DNA from: UBA4575 sp002386945
GTDB taxonomy: Bacteria > Pseudomonadota > Gammaproteobacteria > UBA4575
NCBI GenBank assembly: GCA_943789445.1
Contig: CALSUC010000002.1
Coordinates: 186,001-250,000 of the forward strand
Direction of reading: 5' to 3'
Length of the DNA stretch: 64,000 nucleotides
In this document: positions 37,135 through 45,644 of the stretch, in pieces
Layout of the letters: each line of letters opens with the position of its first letter
How positions within the stretch are numbered: position 1 is the first letter of the stretch
Notes under the pieces: model-generated
Database searches by the model: none
What the model saw: the letters and a program-made list of their open reading frames with translations, nothing else
Told to the model about the DNA's origin: nothing
Position numbers and translations under genes: made by a program

Positions 37135-37386
37135 ATGGTAAGTATTAGATTAGCTCGAGGCGGCTGCAAGAAGCGCCCCTTCTACCACATTGTCGTAACT
37201 GATTCGCGCAAGCGTAGAGACAGTGGATACATTGAGCGACTGGGTTATTTTAACCCACGAGCAACGGGTCAAGAGACTCGTCTACACCTTGAGCTTGAGC
37301 GTATCAAGCACTGGCAGAGCGTTGGTGCTCAGCCGTCTGAACGCGTAGGCACATTGCTTAAAGGCGCTGAGGCTAGCGCTAGCTAA
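37135..37386 (+). CDS. rpsP: 30S ribosomal protein S16
   Basis: The 83-residue ribosomal protein S16, a core 30S assembly factor. The start MVSIRLARGGCKKRPFYHIV is typical. First gene of the conserved rpsP-rimM-trmD-rplS operon, 109 bases after ffh. The Shine-Dalgarno is weak. Confidence 0.98.
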   Translation: MVSIRLARGGCKKRPFYHIVVTDSRKRRDSGYIERLGYFNPRATGQETRLHLELERIKHWQSVGAQPSERVGTLLKGAEASAS

Positions 37387-37417
37387 AGTTTGACTGGCTA
37401 CATCTAGCAGACTTGCA

Positions 37418-37921
37418 GTGAGCGACGACATAGTAGTAGGCCGTATTGTCGGTGTATTCGGTGTGCGAGGCTGGTGTAAGGTGTTTTCACACAGTCGGCC
37501 GCGAGAGCAGATATTAAGTTATACGCAATGGTACATCGGCCAGGATAAAAACCGGCAGGTGGTGACGTTGCAAGAAGGCAAAGTCCACGGTGAAGCGATT
37601 ATCGTTAAATTAGACGGTATCGATGACCGAGACCAAGCCGCAGCCCTGAAGGGTAGCAATATATGGATTACACCTAGCCAGTTAGAGCGGTTAGAAAGTG
37701 ATGAATATTATTGGCGTCAACTGATCGGTCTTGAGGTTATTGACCAAGCTGGTGTGCTTCTCGGTAAAGTTGACGGTCTGATTGAGACTGGAGCAAATGA
37801 CGTATTGCTGGTCAAAGCCGGTAAGCAGGAACATCTGATTCCATTTATTATGGATCAGGTAGTAACGAAGATAGATATAGAGACAGGACAGATGTCGGTT
37901 GATTGGGACATCGATTATTAA
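37418..37921 (+). CDS. rimM: Ribosome maturation factor RimM
   Basis: Helps assemble the 30S head by binding S19. The 167-residue product has the N-terminal beta barrel (VVGRIVGVFGVRGWCKVFSH) and the PRC-barrel C-terminal domain (YYWRQLIGLEVIDQAGVLLG). The start is GTG at 37418 with a poor ribosome binding site. Confidence 0.97.
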   Translation: MSDDIVVGRIVGVFGVRGWCKVFSHSRPREQILSYTQWYIGQDKNRQVVTLQEGKVHGEAIIVKLDGIDDRDQAAALKGSNIWITPSQLERLESDEYYWRQLIGLEVIDQAGVLLGKVDGLIETGANDVLLVKAGKQEHLIPFIMDQVVTKIDIETGQMSVDWDIDY

Positions 37922-37933
37922 AGGCGCCGAGCT

Positions 37934-38683
37934 ATGAGCCAGAAGCCATTACAGATCGACGTTATTAGTCTGTTTCCAGAATTTACCGCGAGTATTGCTG
38001 AACAAGGCGTAGTAGGCCGAGCGATACAGCAGGGAAAGGCGAAGTTGAACGTGATTAACCCACGTCAATTTTCGACGCTTAGCCACGAACGGGTCGATGA
38101 TAGACCGTATGGTGGTGGCCCCGGCATGGTGATGCAATTTGAACCTCTGCAGGCCGCGATTATGCAGGCGCGAGGTCAATCGAATGACGCTAAGGTTATT
38201 TACTTAAGTCCTCAGGGGCAAAGTCTACGCCAAGAATCGGTGCGAAGATTAGCAAAAGAGAGTCATTTGATTCTGCTTTGTGGTCGCTACGAAGGTATAG
38301 ATGAACGTCTGATTGAGGCGGAAGTAGATGAAGAGTGGTCAATCGGAGATTATGTAATTAGTGGTGGTGAATTAGCGGCCATGGTGATGATAGATGCCAT
38401 GGTGCGAACTTTGCCCGGCGCCCTTGGTGGCGAACAGTCTGCTGAACAAGACTCTTTTGAGAATGGTTTGTTAGATTGTCCGCATTACACACGACCAGAG
38501 TCAGTAGCTGGACGTGAGGTACCATCGGAGCTGCTGAGCGGCGATCATAAGAAGATCGCTCGTTGGCGTTTACAACAAGCATTAGTGCGAACCTATTTAC
38601 GACGTCCTGATTTATTGGACGGGCGTGAGTTAACAGATGAAGAACGGCAGTTGCTAGAAGAGTTTTTAGCGGCCAGTGAATGA
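37934..38683 (+). CDS. trmD: tRNA (guanine-N1)-methyltransferase TrmD
   Basis: SPOUT methyltransferase making m1G37 in tRNAs that read CNN codons, which prevents frameshifting. The 249-residue product shows the trefoil-knot motifs LCGRYEGIDERLIE and WSIGDYVISGGELAAM, and the substrate site RPYGGGPGMVM. It starts 12 bases after rimM. Confidence 0.98.
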   Translation: MSQKPLQIDVISLFPEFTASIAEQGVVGRAIQQGKAKLNVINPRQFSTLSHERVDDRPYGGGPGMVMQFEPLQAAIMQARGQSNDAKVIYLSPQGQSLRQESVRRLAKESHLILLCGRYEGIDERLIEAEVDEEWSIGDYVISGGELAAMVMIDAMVRTLPGALGGEQSAEQDSFENGLLDCPHYTRPESVAGREVPSELLSGDHKKIARWRLQQALVRTYLRRPDLLDGRELTDEERQLLEEFLAASE

Positions 38684-38692
38684 GATAAGACT

Positions 38693-39040
38693 ATGACGAA
38701 TATCATCCAAGAATTAGAAAACGAACAACTAAAATCAGATATGCCCGATTTTGGCCCTGGTGACACCATTGTGGTTCAAGTGCGTGTTAAAGAGGGTGAT
38801 CGTGAGCGTTTACAGGCCTTTGAAGGGGTTGTTATCGCAAAACGTAATCGTGGTCTGAATTCGGCCTTTACGGTACGTAAGATTTCTCATGGTGAAGGTG
38901 TGGAGCGTGTTTTCCAAACCCATAGCCCACTGATCAGCAGTGTGGAATTGAAGCGTCGCGGTGATGTTCGCCGTGCCAAACTCTACTATCTTCGTGGACT
39001 TACTGGTAAATCAGCACGTATTCGAGAGAAGTTGAGTTAA
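38693..39040 (+). CDS. rplS: 50S ribosomal protein L19
   Basis: The 115-residue ribosomal protein L19, at the subunit interface. Typical segments are PDFGPGDTIVVQVRVKEG and GVERVFQTHSPLI. Last gene of the rpsP operon, followed by a strong terminator. Confidence 0.98.
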   Translation: MTNIIQELENEQLKSDMPDFGPGDTIVVQVRVKEGDRERLQAFEGVVIAKRNRGLNSAFTVRKISHGEGVERVFQTHSPLISSVELKRRGDVRRAKLYYLRGLTGKSARIREKLS

Positions 39041-39068
39041 GCCTAGCGCTGTAATACCTAATCAGTAT

Positions 39069-39100
39069 CAAAACGCCCCGTTTTCGGGGCGTTTTGCTTT
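39069..39100 (+). terminator. Terminator of the rpsP-rimM-trmD-rplS operon
   Basis: Perfect 12-bp stem (39069-39080 with 39085-39096) with a GC core and a TTTT loop. The T-rich tail is short, but the arms themselves end in T4. Confidence 0.9.
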
Positions 39101-39132
39101 CCGCCAACTGACTTTTGCTTTCTAATGAACAG

Positions 39133-39606
39133 ATGGAAGTCTGTATCCTTCAATCACCCCTAGGTCCTTTGCGTCTAACCATCAGCGCAAAAGGTTTACA
39201 GCGGCTAGAGTATGTTGCTGCTGACAGTCCTTTATTGATGCCTGTCAGCGCCCTGGCTAAGCAAGCCAGTCAGCAGCTGATGGCTTATTTTGAAGGTGAT
39301 TGCCAAGCCTTTGACTTACCACTTGATTTGATTGGGACCTGTTACCAAAAGCAGGTATGGTCTGAGCTGCAACAATTGTACTTAGGACAAACACTCAGTT
39401 ATGGCGAATTGGCTGGGAAGATTGCCAGTGGTGCGCGTGCGGTCGGTAATGCCTGTCGAAACAATCCCTTATTGATTATCGTGCCCTGTCATCGCGTGCT
39501 ACGCAAAGATGCTGTTGGCGGTTATTCAGGGCAGCGTGATGGCATTATGATGCAACGCAAACTATGGTTACTGCAGCATGAGGCTGAGGTTGGCCAACAG
39601 AGTTAA
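39133..39606 (+). CDS. ogt: Methylated-DNA--protein-cysteine methyltransferase (Ogt type)
   Basis: Repairs O6-methylguanine by moving the methyl group to its own cysteine. The 157-residue product has the active-site motif IVPCHRVL and the family segment SYGELAGKIASGARAVGNA. I chose ATG 39133 (MEVCILQSPLGPL); a TTG at 39115 would add six residues and neither has a good ribosome binding site. It lacks an Ada N-terminal domain. Confidence 0.93.
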   Translation: MEVCILQSPLGPLRLTISAKGLQRLEYVAADSPLLMPVSALAKQASQQLMAYFEGDCQAFDLPLDLIGTCYQKQVWSELQQLYLGQTLSYGELAGKIASGARAVGNACRNNPLLIIVPCHRVLRKDAVGGYSGQRDGIMMQRKLWLLQHEAEVGQQS

Positions 39607-39625
39607 GAGAAAGTCGAAGTTACAT

Positions 39626-39654
39626 ATTGAATTTCATCATCACTGCCACCATTT
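39626..39654 (+). promoter_or_regulatory. Candidate heat-shock (sigma-32) promoter of htpG
   Basis: ATTGAA at 39626-39631 and CACCATTT at 39647-39654, compared with sigma-32 consensus CTTGAA and CCCCATNT, are separated by 15 bases. The predicted start lies about 28 bases before the htpG ATG. htpG is a known sigma-32 gene in E. coli. Confidence 0.5.
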
Positions 39655-39688
39655 AAAGTGATAGTTAGTTAATTATTAAGGAATTGTA

Positions 39689-41596
39689 ATGAGCGATAGT
39701 GCTAAGAAAGAGACCCTAAAGTTTGAATCAGAAGTGAGTCAGGTACTGCACCTGATGATTCATTCTCTATATTCTAATAAAGAAATTTTTCTGCGTGAGC
39801 TGATCTCGAATGCATCAGATGCTTGCGACAAGCTGCGGTTTCAATCCTTAGCTGATGATAGTTTGTTGGCGACTGATGCCGCCCTTAAAATCCAAGTTGA
39901 ATTTGATACTGATAATCGCACCATTACGATTCGCGATAACGGTATTGGTATGACTCGTGATGAAGTGATTAATAATATTGGCACCATCGCTAAATCAGGC
40001 ACAAAAGAATTTTTAGAGCAATTAAGTGGTGATCAAGCAAAGGATTCAAACTTGATTGGCCAGTTTGGTGTTGGCTTCTATTCTGGTTTCATTGTTGCAG
40101 ACTCTATGGAATTGCTAACACGTAGTGCACATGTTGATGAGACAAATGGTGTGCGTTGGCAGTCGAATGGTACGGGTGAATACGAGCTGGAAGAAATTGA
40201 GCGAGAGGCACGTGGCACCGAAATCATCTTGCATTTGAAAGAGGATGAAAGCGAATTACTATCTGCTTGGCAGTTACGCTCTATTATTACTAAATACTCT
40301 GATCATGTATCGCTGCCGATTGAGATGTATGCGGAACAAGAGCCTGTAGAAGATGAAGAAGTGACTACTGTTCCAGAGTGGGAGGTGATTAACCGTGCGT
40401 CTTCATTATGGACACGTTCAAAGTCAGAGATCAGTGAGCAGGAATATAAGGACTTCTATAAGCATGTCGGGCATGATTTTGAAGATCCATTGGCCTGGAC
40501 ACATAACCGAGTAGAAGGTAAGACCGAATACACTTCTTTACTCTATGTGCCGGCTAAGGCGCCGTTTGATTTATATGAACCAAAACAAAGTCATGGTTTA
40601 AAGCTGTATGTTCAACGCGTCTTCATTATGGAAGATGCAGAAAAACTGATGCCACGTTATTTGCGTTTCGTACGTGGCATTATTGATTCCAGTGATTTGC
40701 CGTTAAATGTCTCTCGCGAGATTCTGCAAAGCAATAAAATCATCGATGCTATTCGTTCCGGCTCAGTGAAAAAGATCCTCAGTACACTAGAGCAAATGGC
40801 GCAGAAAGAACCTGAAAAATATGCTGACTTCTGGCAGCAATTTGGTCAGGTGATAAAAGAGGGCCCAGCTGAAGACCCTGCTAATCAAGAGCAGATCGCC
40901 AAGCTACTACGTTTTGCTTCAAGCAAAGAAGATAATGCCGCTCAAACAGTCTCTCTGAGTGACTACATCGCTCGTATGGCAGAACAGCAGGATGCGATCT
41001 ACTACATTACTGCAGATAATTTTAATGCAGCTAAAAATAGCCCGCATCTGGAGATCTTCCGTAAGAAGGGGATCGAAGTGTTACTCATGTCAGACCGTGT
41101 CGATGAATGGCTGATGGGTTCACTGACTGAGTTTGAAGATAAGAAGTTCATTTCCGTGGCCAAAGGTGAACTCGATCTCGACAAGCTTTCAGATCAAGAT
41201 GAACAAGAGCAGCAGAAGCAGGTTGAGGAAAATGCAAAGGGTTTGGTTGAAAGCGTAAAGCAGGGCCTAGGTGAACGCGTTAGTGATGTGCGTGTATCGC
41301 ATCGTCTGACTAGCTCTCCGGCCTGTATTGTGCTGAATGAGCATGAAATGGCGCTGTATATGCAACACTTATTAAAGCAAGCAGGACAGGAGTTGCCAGA
41401 TACTAAGCCGGTGTTGGAGATTAACCCTAGTCATCCTATCCTTGAAAAAATGACGAAGGAGTCTGATCAAGATCAGCTAGCAGCTTGGGCATTATTATTA
41501 TTTGAGCAGGCGGTGCTGGCAGAAGGCGGGCAATTAGAAAACCCAGCGGACTTTGTTATGCGATTGAATAAGATTATTTTAGATATTGCAGCCTAA
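39689..41596 (+). CDS. htpG: Molecular chaperone HtpG (Hsp90)
   Basis: The bacterial Hsp90, 635 residues. The GHKL ATP-binding motifs are complete: ELISNASDACDKLRF, IRDNGIGMTRDEV and GQFGVGFYSGFIVAD. The middle domain (RVFIMEDAEKLMPRYLRFVR) and C-terminal dimerisation domain follow. The Shine-Dalgarno (AAGGA) is well placed. Confidence 0.98.
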   Translation: MSDSAKKETLKFESEVSQVLHLMIHSLYSNKEIFLRELISNASDACDKLRFQSLADDSLLATDAALKIQVEFDTDNRTITIRDNGIGMTRDEVINNIGTIAKSGTKEFLEQLSGDQAKDSNLIGQFGVGFYSGFIVADSMELLTRSAHVDETNGVRWQSNGTGEYELEEIEREARGTEIILHLKEDESELLSAWQLRSIITKYSDHVSLPIEMYAEQEPVEDEEVTTVPEWEVINRASSLWTRSKSEISEQEYKDFYKHVGHDFEDPLAWTHNRVEGKTEYTSLLYVPAKAPFDLYEPKQSHGLKLYVQRVFIMEDAEKLMPRYLRFVRGIIDSSDLPLNVSREILQSNKIIDAIRSGSVKKILSTLEQMAQKEPEKYADFWQQFGQVIKEGPAEDPANQEQIAKLLRFASSKEDNAAQTVSLSDYIARMAEQQDAIYYITADNFNAAKNSPHLEIFRKKGIEVLLMSDRVDEWLMGSLTEFEDKKFISVAKGELDLDKLSDQDEQEQQKQVEENAKGLVESVKQGLGERVSDVRVSHRLTSSPACIVLNEHEMALYMQHLLKQAGQELPDTKPVLEINPSHPILEKMTKESDQDQLAAWALLLFEQAVLAEGGQLENPADFVMRLNKIILDIAA

Positions 41597-41600
41597 AGCT

Positions 41601-42038
41601 ATGGATCAAACACCTTGGTGGCAACGACCTCTGGCTGAGTTGGATGAGCAGCAGTGGGAGCAACTATGTGATGGTTGTGGCAAATGTTGTATGGCTAAAT
41701 TGGAAGATCCTGAAATCAAGACAATCTATTTCAGTAATGTAGCCTGTGAATTATTTGACTCGACTAGTTGTCGCTGTGGTGATTATGCACAACGTGATCA
41801 AGTGGTGAGTAATTGTCGTCGCTTAAGCCTCGATCGTCCTGAGGAGTTTGCATGGTTGCCAAGTAGTTGTGCCTATCGCTTACGCCTGCATGATCAAGCG
41901 CTGCCTGAGTGGCATCATTTACTCACTGGCTCTAAGGACACAGTGCATGAGTTGGGTCTATCGATGCAAGGCAAAGCCATTGCGGCAGAAGAGGCGGGGC
42001 CGGTAGAGCATCACATTATCGATATGACTAGTGAATAA
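41601..42038 (+). CDS. YcgN/UPF0260 family cysteine-cluster protein
   Basis: A 145-residue protein of the UPF0260 (YcgN) family with the cysteine cluster CDGCGKCCMAKLED near residues 23-36 and further cysteines (TSCRCGDY, SNCRRL). This is the YkgJ-type zinc or iron-sulfur cluster fold; the function is unknown. ATG 41601 follows the htpG stop by 4 bases, and a TTG at 41586 is an alternative start. Confidence 0.88.
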   Translation: MDQTPWWQRPLAELDEQQWEQLCDGCGKCCMAKLEDPEIKTIYFSNVACELFDSTSCRCGDYAQRDQVVSNCRRLSLDRPEEFAWLPSSCAYRLRLHDQALPEWHHLLTGSKDTVHELGLSMQGKAIAAEEAGPVEHHIIDMTSE

Positions 42039-42041
42039 TGA

Positions 42042-42062
42042 ACGGTCATGGCCTGTTTTTTT
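42042..42062 (+). terminator. Weak terminator after the YcgN-like gene
   Basis: A short imperfect hairpin (ACGG.C/G.CTGT with one mismatch and a wobble) directly followed by eight Ts, starting 4 bases after the stop codon. Confidence 0.35.
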
Positions 42063-42066
42063 CGAT

Positions 42067-42183
42067 TTAAAAGAACAATAAGCTTAAGCCAAAGCTTATG
42101 CTCGTGTAGATAGCGAAAAGTAAGAAATCGCTCCAACTGCGATAAGCACCAGCGTCTATTGGTTTTTTTAATGTAAGCAACAT
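42067..42183 (-). CDS. Putative 38-residue single-span membrane protein
   Basis: Minus-strand ORF with ATG at 42183 and a good ribosome binding site (TAGGAG, 5 bases before the ATG). The peptide starts MLLTLKKPIDAGAYRSWSD, and the remaining C-terminal 19 residues are almost wholly hydrophobic (FLLFAIYTSISFGLSLLFF), forming one membrane span. No family recognised. It lies alone between two plus-strand genes, and its upstream region is very AT-rich and shared with hslR. Confidence 0.55.
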   Translation of the reverse strand: MLLTLKKPIDAGAYRSWSDFLLFAIYTSISFGLSLLFF

Positions 42184-42299
42184 ATAAACTCCTAGATGGT
42201 TTGGGTTTGTTGAGATTGGGCGTAGCCTAGGCTTGAATTGCTTCAGTTTAATTACATAATTATTTTATTTTTTTAATATAACCAATCGTCTCATTAGAT

Positions 42300-42683
42300 A
42301 TGCTCGAATCCATTCGTATCGATAAGTGGCTATGGGCCGCTCGCTTTTATAAGACGCGCAGTATGGCGAGTAAGGCTGTAGACGGTGGGCGGGTGCATGT
42401 GAATGGGTCGCGGGTTAAGGCGGCGCATAAGGTCAAGATCAATAATATTGTGCAGATTTCTAAGGATCACTTGAAACAAGAATTTCAGGTGTTAGCGATT
42501 GCGCAACAACGACGTAGTGCGGTAGAGGCTCAGCAGCTATATATTGAGAGTGAGGCCAGTGTTGCGCGGCGAGAGCAAGAGCAGATGCAGCGTAAGATTT
42601 TAAATCAAGGTATGCCGCAATCTGTCGGCAAGCCGAATAAACACGACCGGCGACGGATACGTGAGATTATTGGAAAATCATAA
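42300..42683 (+). CDS. hslR: Ribosome-associated heat shock protein Hsp15 (S4 domain)
   Basis: A 127-residue S4-domain RNA-binding protein. The start MLESIRIDKWLWAARFYKTR and VHVNGSRVKAAHKVKI match Hsp15, which binds 50S subunits carrying a stalled nascent chain. The C-terminus is basic and helical. I see no Shine-Dalgarno before the ATG; an AT-rich stretch with TAATAT lies just upstream. Confidence 0.92.
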   Translation: MLESIRIDKWLWAARFYKTRSMASKAVDGGRVHVNGSRVKAAHKVKINNIVQISKDHLKQEFQVLAIAQQRRSAVEAQQLYIESEASVARREQEQMQRKILNQGMPQSVGKPNKHDRRRIREIIGKS

Positions 42684-42700
42684 GGCTAGTGCAAGCAGGA

Positions 42701-43912
42701 CTAAGCGCTGTAATTTTTCTCGATATAGTTCTGCACTAATTGCTGGAATTCACCACTGATATTATCACCGCGTAGAGTGCAACTTTTTTCACCATCGATA
42801 TAAACCGGTGCTACTGGTGCTTCACCACTGCCGGGCAAGCTAATACCAATATCGGCCTGTTTGCTTTCGCCAGGTCCATTGACGACGCAGCCCATGACAG
42901 CCACTGACATATTTTCTACGCCAGGGTAGCGTGAACGCCAGTGCGGCATGGAATCTCTTAAATAGTTTTGGATGTCATTGGCTAAGTGCTGGAAATAATC
43001 ACTGGTGGTGCGGCCACAACCTGGGCATGAGGTGACTGCCGGAGTGAAGGCGCGCAGGCCGATGGATTGTAGGATTTCTTGTGCAACGATGACTTCTTCA
43101 CTGCGGCTGCCACCGGGTGCTGGAGTTAGTGACACACGCAAGGTATCGCCAATCCCTTGTTGTAGTAATACCGCCATGGCGGCTGTCGATGCAACAATAC
43201 CTTTACTACCCATGCCCGCTTCAGTTAGACCTAGGTGCAAGGCATAGTCACAACGTGTGGCGAGCTCAGAGTAAACGCTAATCAGCTGTTGCACATCACT
43301 TAACTTGCAGGAAATAATAATTTTGTCATGCGCAAGCCCAATACGTTCGGCTTCTTTTGCGCTATCTAAGGCTGAGGCCATCAGTGCCTCATGCATGACA
43401 TGTTCTACACTCAACGGGTTTTTTAGGGCCTGATTTTGATCCATCATCTGCGCCAGCACTTGCTGATCCAGGCTACCCCAGTTAACGCCGATGCGCACCG
43501 GCTTGTTAAACTCGCAGGCAGTTTCGATCATGCTGGCAAACTGGGCATCACGTTTTTTACCGCGCCCAACATTGCCTGGATTGATGCGGTACTTAGCTAA
43601 GATCTCGGCACATTCACGAACATCGCTTAGAAGTTTATGGCCATTGAAATGAAAGTCACCAATTAAAGGGACATCGACTTGCATTTGTTCAAGCCGATTT
43701 TTAATCTCGACAACCGCTTCAGCTGAGGCTTGGTTATTTACCGTGATGCGAATCATCTCAGAACCTGCACGAGCGAGGTCTGCGATTTGAGCTGCGGTAC
43801 GTATTGCGTCAGCGGTATCGGTGTTAGTCATGGATTGGATGACAATCGGGGCGTTGCCACCGACCTGTACATGGCCAATCTGAACTGCAGTGGAGTGTCT
43901 TCGGTTTCGCAT
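42701..43912 (-). CDS. ispG: 4-hydroxy-3-methylbut-2-en-1-yl diphosphate synthase IspG
   Basis: An iron-sulfur enzyme of the MEP pathway that makes HMBPP. The 403-residue product has the cluster cysteines in SCPGCGRTTSDYF and the conserved VMGCVVNGPGE, plus IRITVNNQASAEAV. In enteric bacteria ispG lies between rodZ and hisS. Here it has moved next to hslR and yjbQ, while rodZ and hisS remain adjacent at the right edge. Confidence 0.97.
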   Translation of the reverse strand: MRNRRHSTAVQIGHVQVGGNAPIVIQSMTNTDTADAIRTAAQIADLARAGSEMIRITVNNQASAEAVVEIKNRLEQMQVDVPLIGDFHFNGHKLLSDVRECAEILAKYRINPGNVGRGKKRDAQFASMIETACEFNKPVRIGVNWGSLDQQVLAQMMDQNQALKNPLSVEHVMHEALMASALDSAKEAERIGLAHDKIIISCKLSDVQQLISVYSELATRCDYALHLGLTEAGMGSKGIVASTAAMAVLLQQGIGDTLRVSLTPAPGGSRSEEVIVAQEILQSIGLRAFTPAVTSCPGCGRTTSDYFQHLANDIQNYLRDSMPHWRSRYPGVENMSVAVMGCVVNGPGESKQADIGISLPGSGEAPVAPVYIDGEKSCTLRGDNISGEFQQLVQNYIEKNYSA

Positions 43913-44024
43913 TATTTTATAATTATCACAATGGATGAGTGCCGAATTCTAGTAGAATCACGTTATCAGCTAAGGCCGGTAGTGTAACTAAGAATGCCAG
44001 ATGAAACGAACCTAAGTAAGTGAT

Positions 44025-44459
44025 ATGACACAAAATATTTATCATCAAGAGCAACATCGTATCGATACATTAGGCCGAAGTTCGATTGAGATCTCACAAA
44101 CGCTACATACGGCAGTAAGTTCCGCTGGTGTTGTCAGTGGTTTATGTCATGTTTTTATTCATCATACTAGCGCCTCATTGATGATTTGTGAGAACGCGGC
44201 GTCAGAAGTACGTGATGATTTGGAAAGTTTCTTCTCTCGATTAATCCCTGATGGTGACCCTTTGTTTAGCCATATCGATGAAGGTGCCGATGATATGCCA
44301 GCACATATTCGTTCTGTGTTGACGCAAACTGAACTAAGCATTCCAGTTATTGCCGGTCGTTTGGCGTTAGGGACCTGGCAGGGTGTCTATTTATGGGAGC
44401 ATCGTACATCGCCGCATTTAAGAGATATCAGTATGACGATTCATGGTCTCGGAGCTTAG
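44025..44459 (+). CDS. yjbQ: YjbQ/UPF0047 family protein
   Basis: A 144-residue protein with the UPF0047 signature VFIHHTSASLMICENA and the C-terminal GTWQGVYLWEHRTSPHLRDI. E. coli YjbQ has weak thiamine phosphate synthase activity, but the real role is uncertain. It overlaps the next gene's frame by 17 bases and is divergent from ispG. Confidence 0.9.
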   Translation: MTQNIYHQEQHRIDTLGRSSIEISQTLHTAVSSAGVVSGLCHVFIHHTSASLMICENAASEVRDDLESFFSRLIPDGDPLFSHIDEGADDMPAHIRSVLTQTELSIPVIAGRLALGTWQGVYLWEHRTSPHLRDISMTIHGLGA

Positions 44460-45150
44460 ATTGAAGGCCTTCCGCGACCTAAAATGTATTAGCTTTGATT
44501 TTGATGACACTCTTTGGCCGGTGCAGCCAACAATTCTAGAGGCTGAACAGAGGTTGAATGAGTGGCTGAATCAATCCTGTCCACGTCTGATGCAAGAGCA
44601 GGATAGAGACAGTTTGCGCCTATATATGGCCGATTATGCTGAGCGTTTCCCGCAATATAATCATGATGTTACCTTGCGTCGGCTGAATGCCTTGTGTGAA
44701 CTGATGCAGCAGTATCGTTATGAGACGGCATTGGCAGATCAAGCAATGGCTGTTTTTCGCCACTATCGGAATCAAGTCATACCCTTTGCAGATACCATCG
44801 CAACATTGGATCTATTGCGAGATCGCTATGTGCTTATAGGGATTACTAATGGCAATGCGCAGATTGAGCAGACAGCATTACAGGGTTATTTTGATTTCAC
44901 CATCAGCGCTGGTGATGTTGGTGTTTTAAAGCCACATCCAGAGATATTTGAGCAGGCTATAGCGCAGGCAGGGGTAGAGCCAGCTCAGGTTTTGCATGTG
45001 GGTGATCATGCCCAGGCTGACGTTGTTGGAGCGTTGCGAGCAGGATGCAGGGCAGTATGGTTTAATGCTGCACGACGAGAATGGCCGGGCGGACAAAATC
45101 CAGACGCGGTGATTCATCGGTTGAGTGAGATTATCGATTTGCTGCAATAA
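44443..45150 (+). CDS. HAD-family phosphatase (YigB-like)
   Basis: A 235-residue haloacid dehalogenase-type hydrolase. Motif I is FDFDDTLWPVQPT with the nucleophilic aspartate, motif II ITNGNAQIE, and motif IV HVGDHAQADVVGALRAGC. YigB of E. coli dephosphorylates the flavin precursor and others, but HAD substrates cannot be read from sequence. Start ATG 44443 lies inside yjbQ; a TTG at 44461 just after the yjbQ stop is an alternative. Confidence 0.88.
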   Translation: MVSELRLKAFRDLKCISFDFDDTLWPVQPTILEAEQRLNEWLNQSCPRLMQEQDRDSLRLYMADYAERFPQYNHDVTLRRLNALCELMQQYRYETALADQAMAVFRHYRNQVIPFADTIATLDLLRDRYVLIGITNGNAQIEQTALQGYFDFTISAGDVGVLKPHPEIFEQAIAQAGVEPAQVLHVGDHAQADVVGALRAGCRAVWFNAARREWPGGQNPDAVIHRLSEIIDLLQ

Positions 45151-45191
45151 GATAGAGCTTGTCGAAATGTTAATTTAAAAGGGAAAGAAAC

Positions 45192-45578
45192 ATGGCAGAA
45201 AAAAACGTCACCGAAATGACCTTGGAAGAGCGCGTTAAAACCTTAGAACGCCTGCATCGAAATGCACGTATCGCGATCATTATTCTAGTGGGTTACTTTA
45301 TCTATGATGTTATTTCTCGTGATAGTGGTTCCGATATCATCTATGCCTATAAGATTAAGGCGAAGCAGTTCGAACTGGTGGATGGTGTTGGCACTATCTT
45401 TGCCAGTTGGAAAGTATTAGATGAAGAAAACTCGGAGGCAGCTATTGTCTTGGAAAATGGTGAAGGCCAGAAGTTGCGATTAACAGCTTCTGAGATCAGT
45501 TTACTCAGTGGTGGCAGTAACCCCAGTCCAGATGTGGTTATCGGTCGACAGGGTTTAGATACTAAGCCAGCACCATAA
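45192..45578 (+). CDS. Uncharacterised membrane-anchored protein with a beta-rich C-terminal domain
   Basis: A 128-residue protein I do not recognise by name. It has a charged, coiled-coil-like N-terminus (TLEERVKTLERLHRNAR), one membrane span near residues 27-42 (IAIIILVGYFIYDVIS), and a domain with two similar half-motifs (KAKQFELVDGVGTIFASW and AAIVLENGEGQKLRLTAS). Such paired strands of the 'D/E-x-x-G' type occur in other uncharacterised small envelope proteins. A purine-rich GGGAAAG precedes the ATG. Confidence 0.75.
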   Translation: MAEKNVTEMTLEERVKTLERLHRNARIAIIILVGYFIYDVISRDSGSDIIYAYKIKAKQFELVDGVGTIFASWKVLDEENSEAAIVLENGEGQKLRLTASEISLLSGGSNPSPDVVIGRQGLDTKPAP

Positions 45579-45609
45579 GTCTAAGCAGGCCTGTAGGTGG
45601 ACCCTAGCG

Positions 45610-45621
45610 ATAGCGCGCTAT
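45610..45621. repeat. 12-bp perfect palindrome ATAGCGCGCTAT
   Basis: Lies between two convergent genes, 24 bases from the stop of the minus-strand gene at 45645 and 32 bases from the plus-strand stop. There is no T-run. It may be part of a weak terminator or a protein site. Confidence 0.4.
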
Positions 45622-45644
45622 GATCTACCTTGGTGTAGTCGGCA

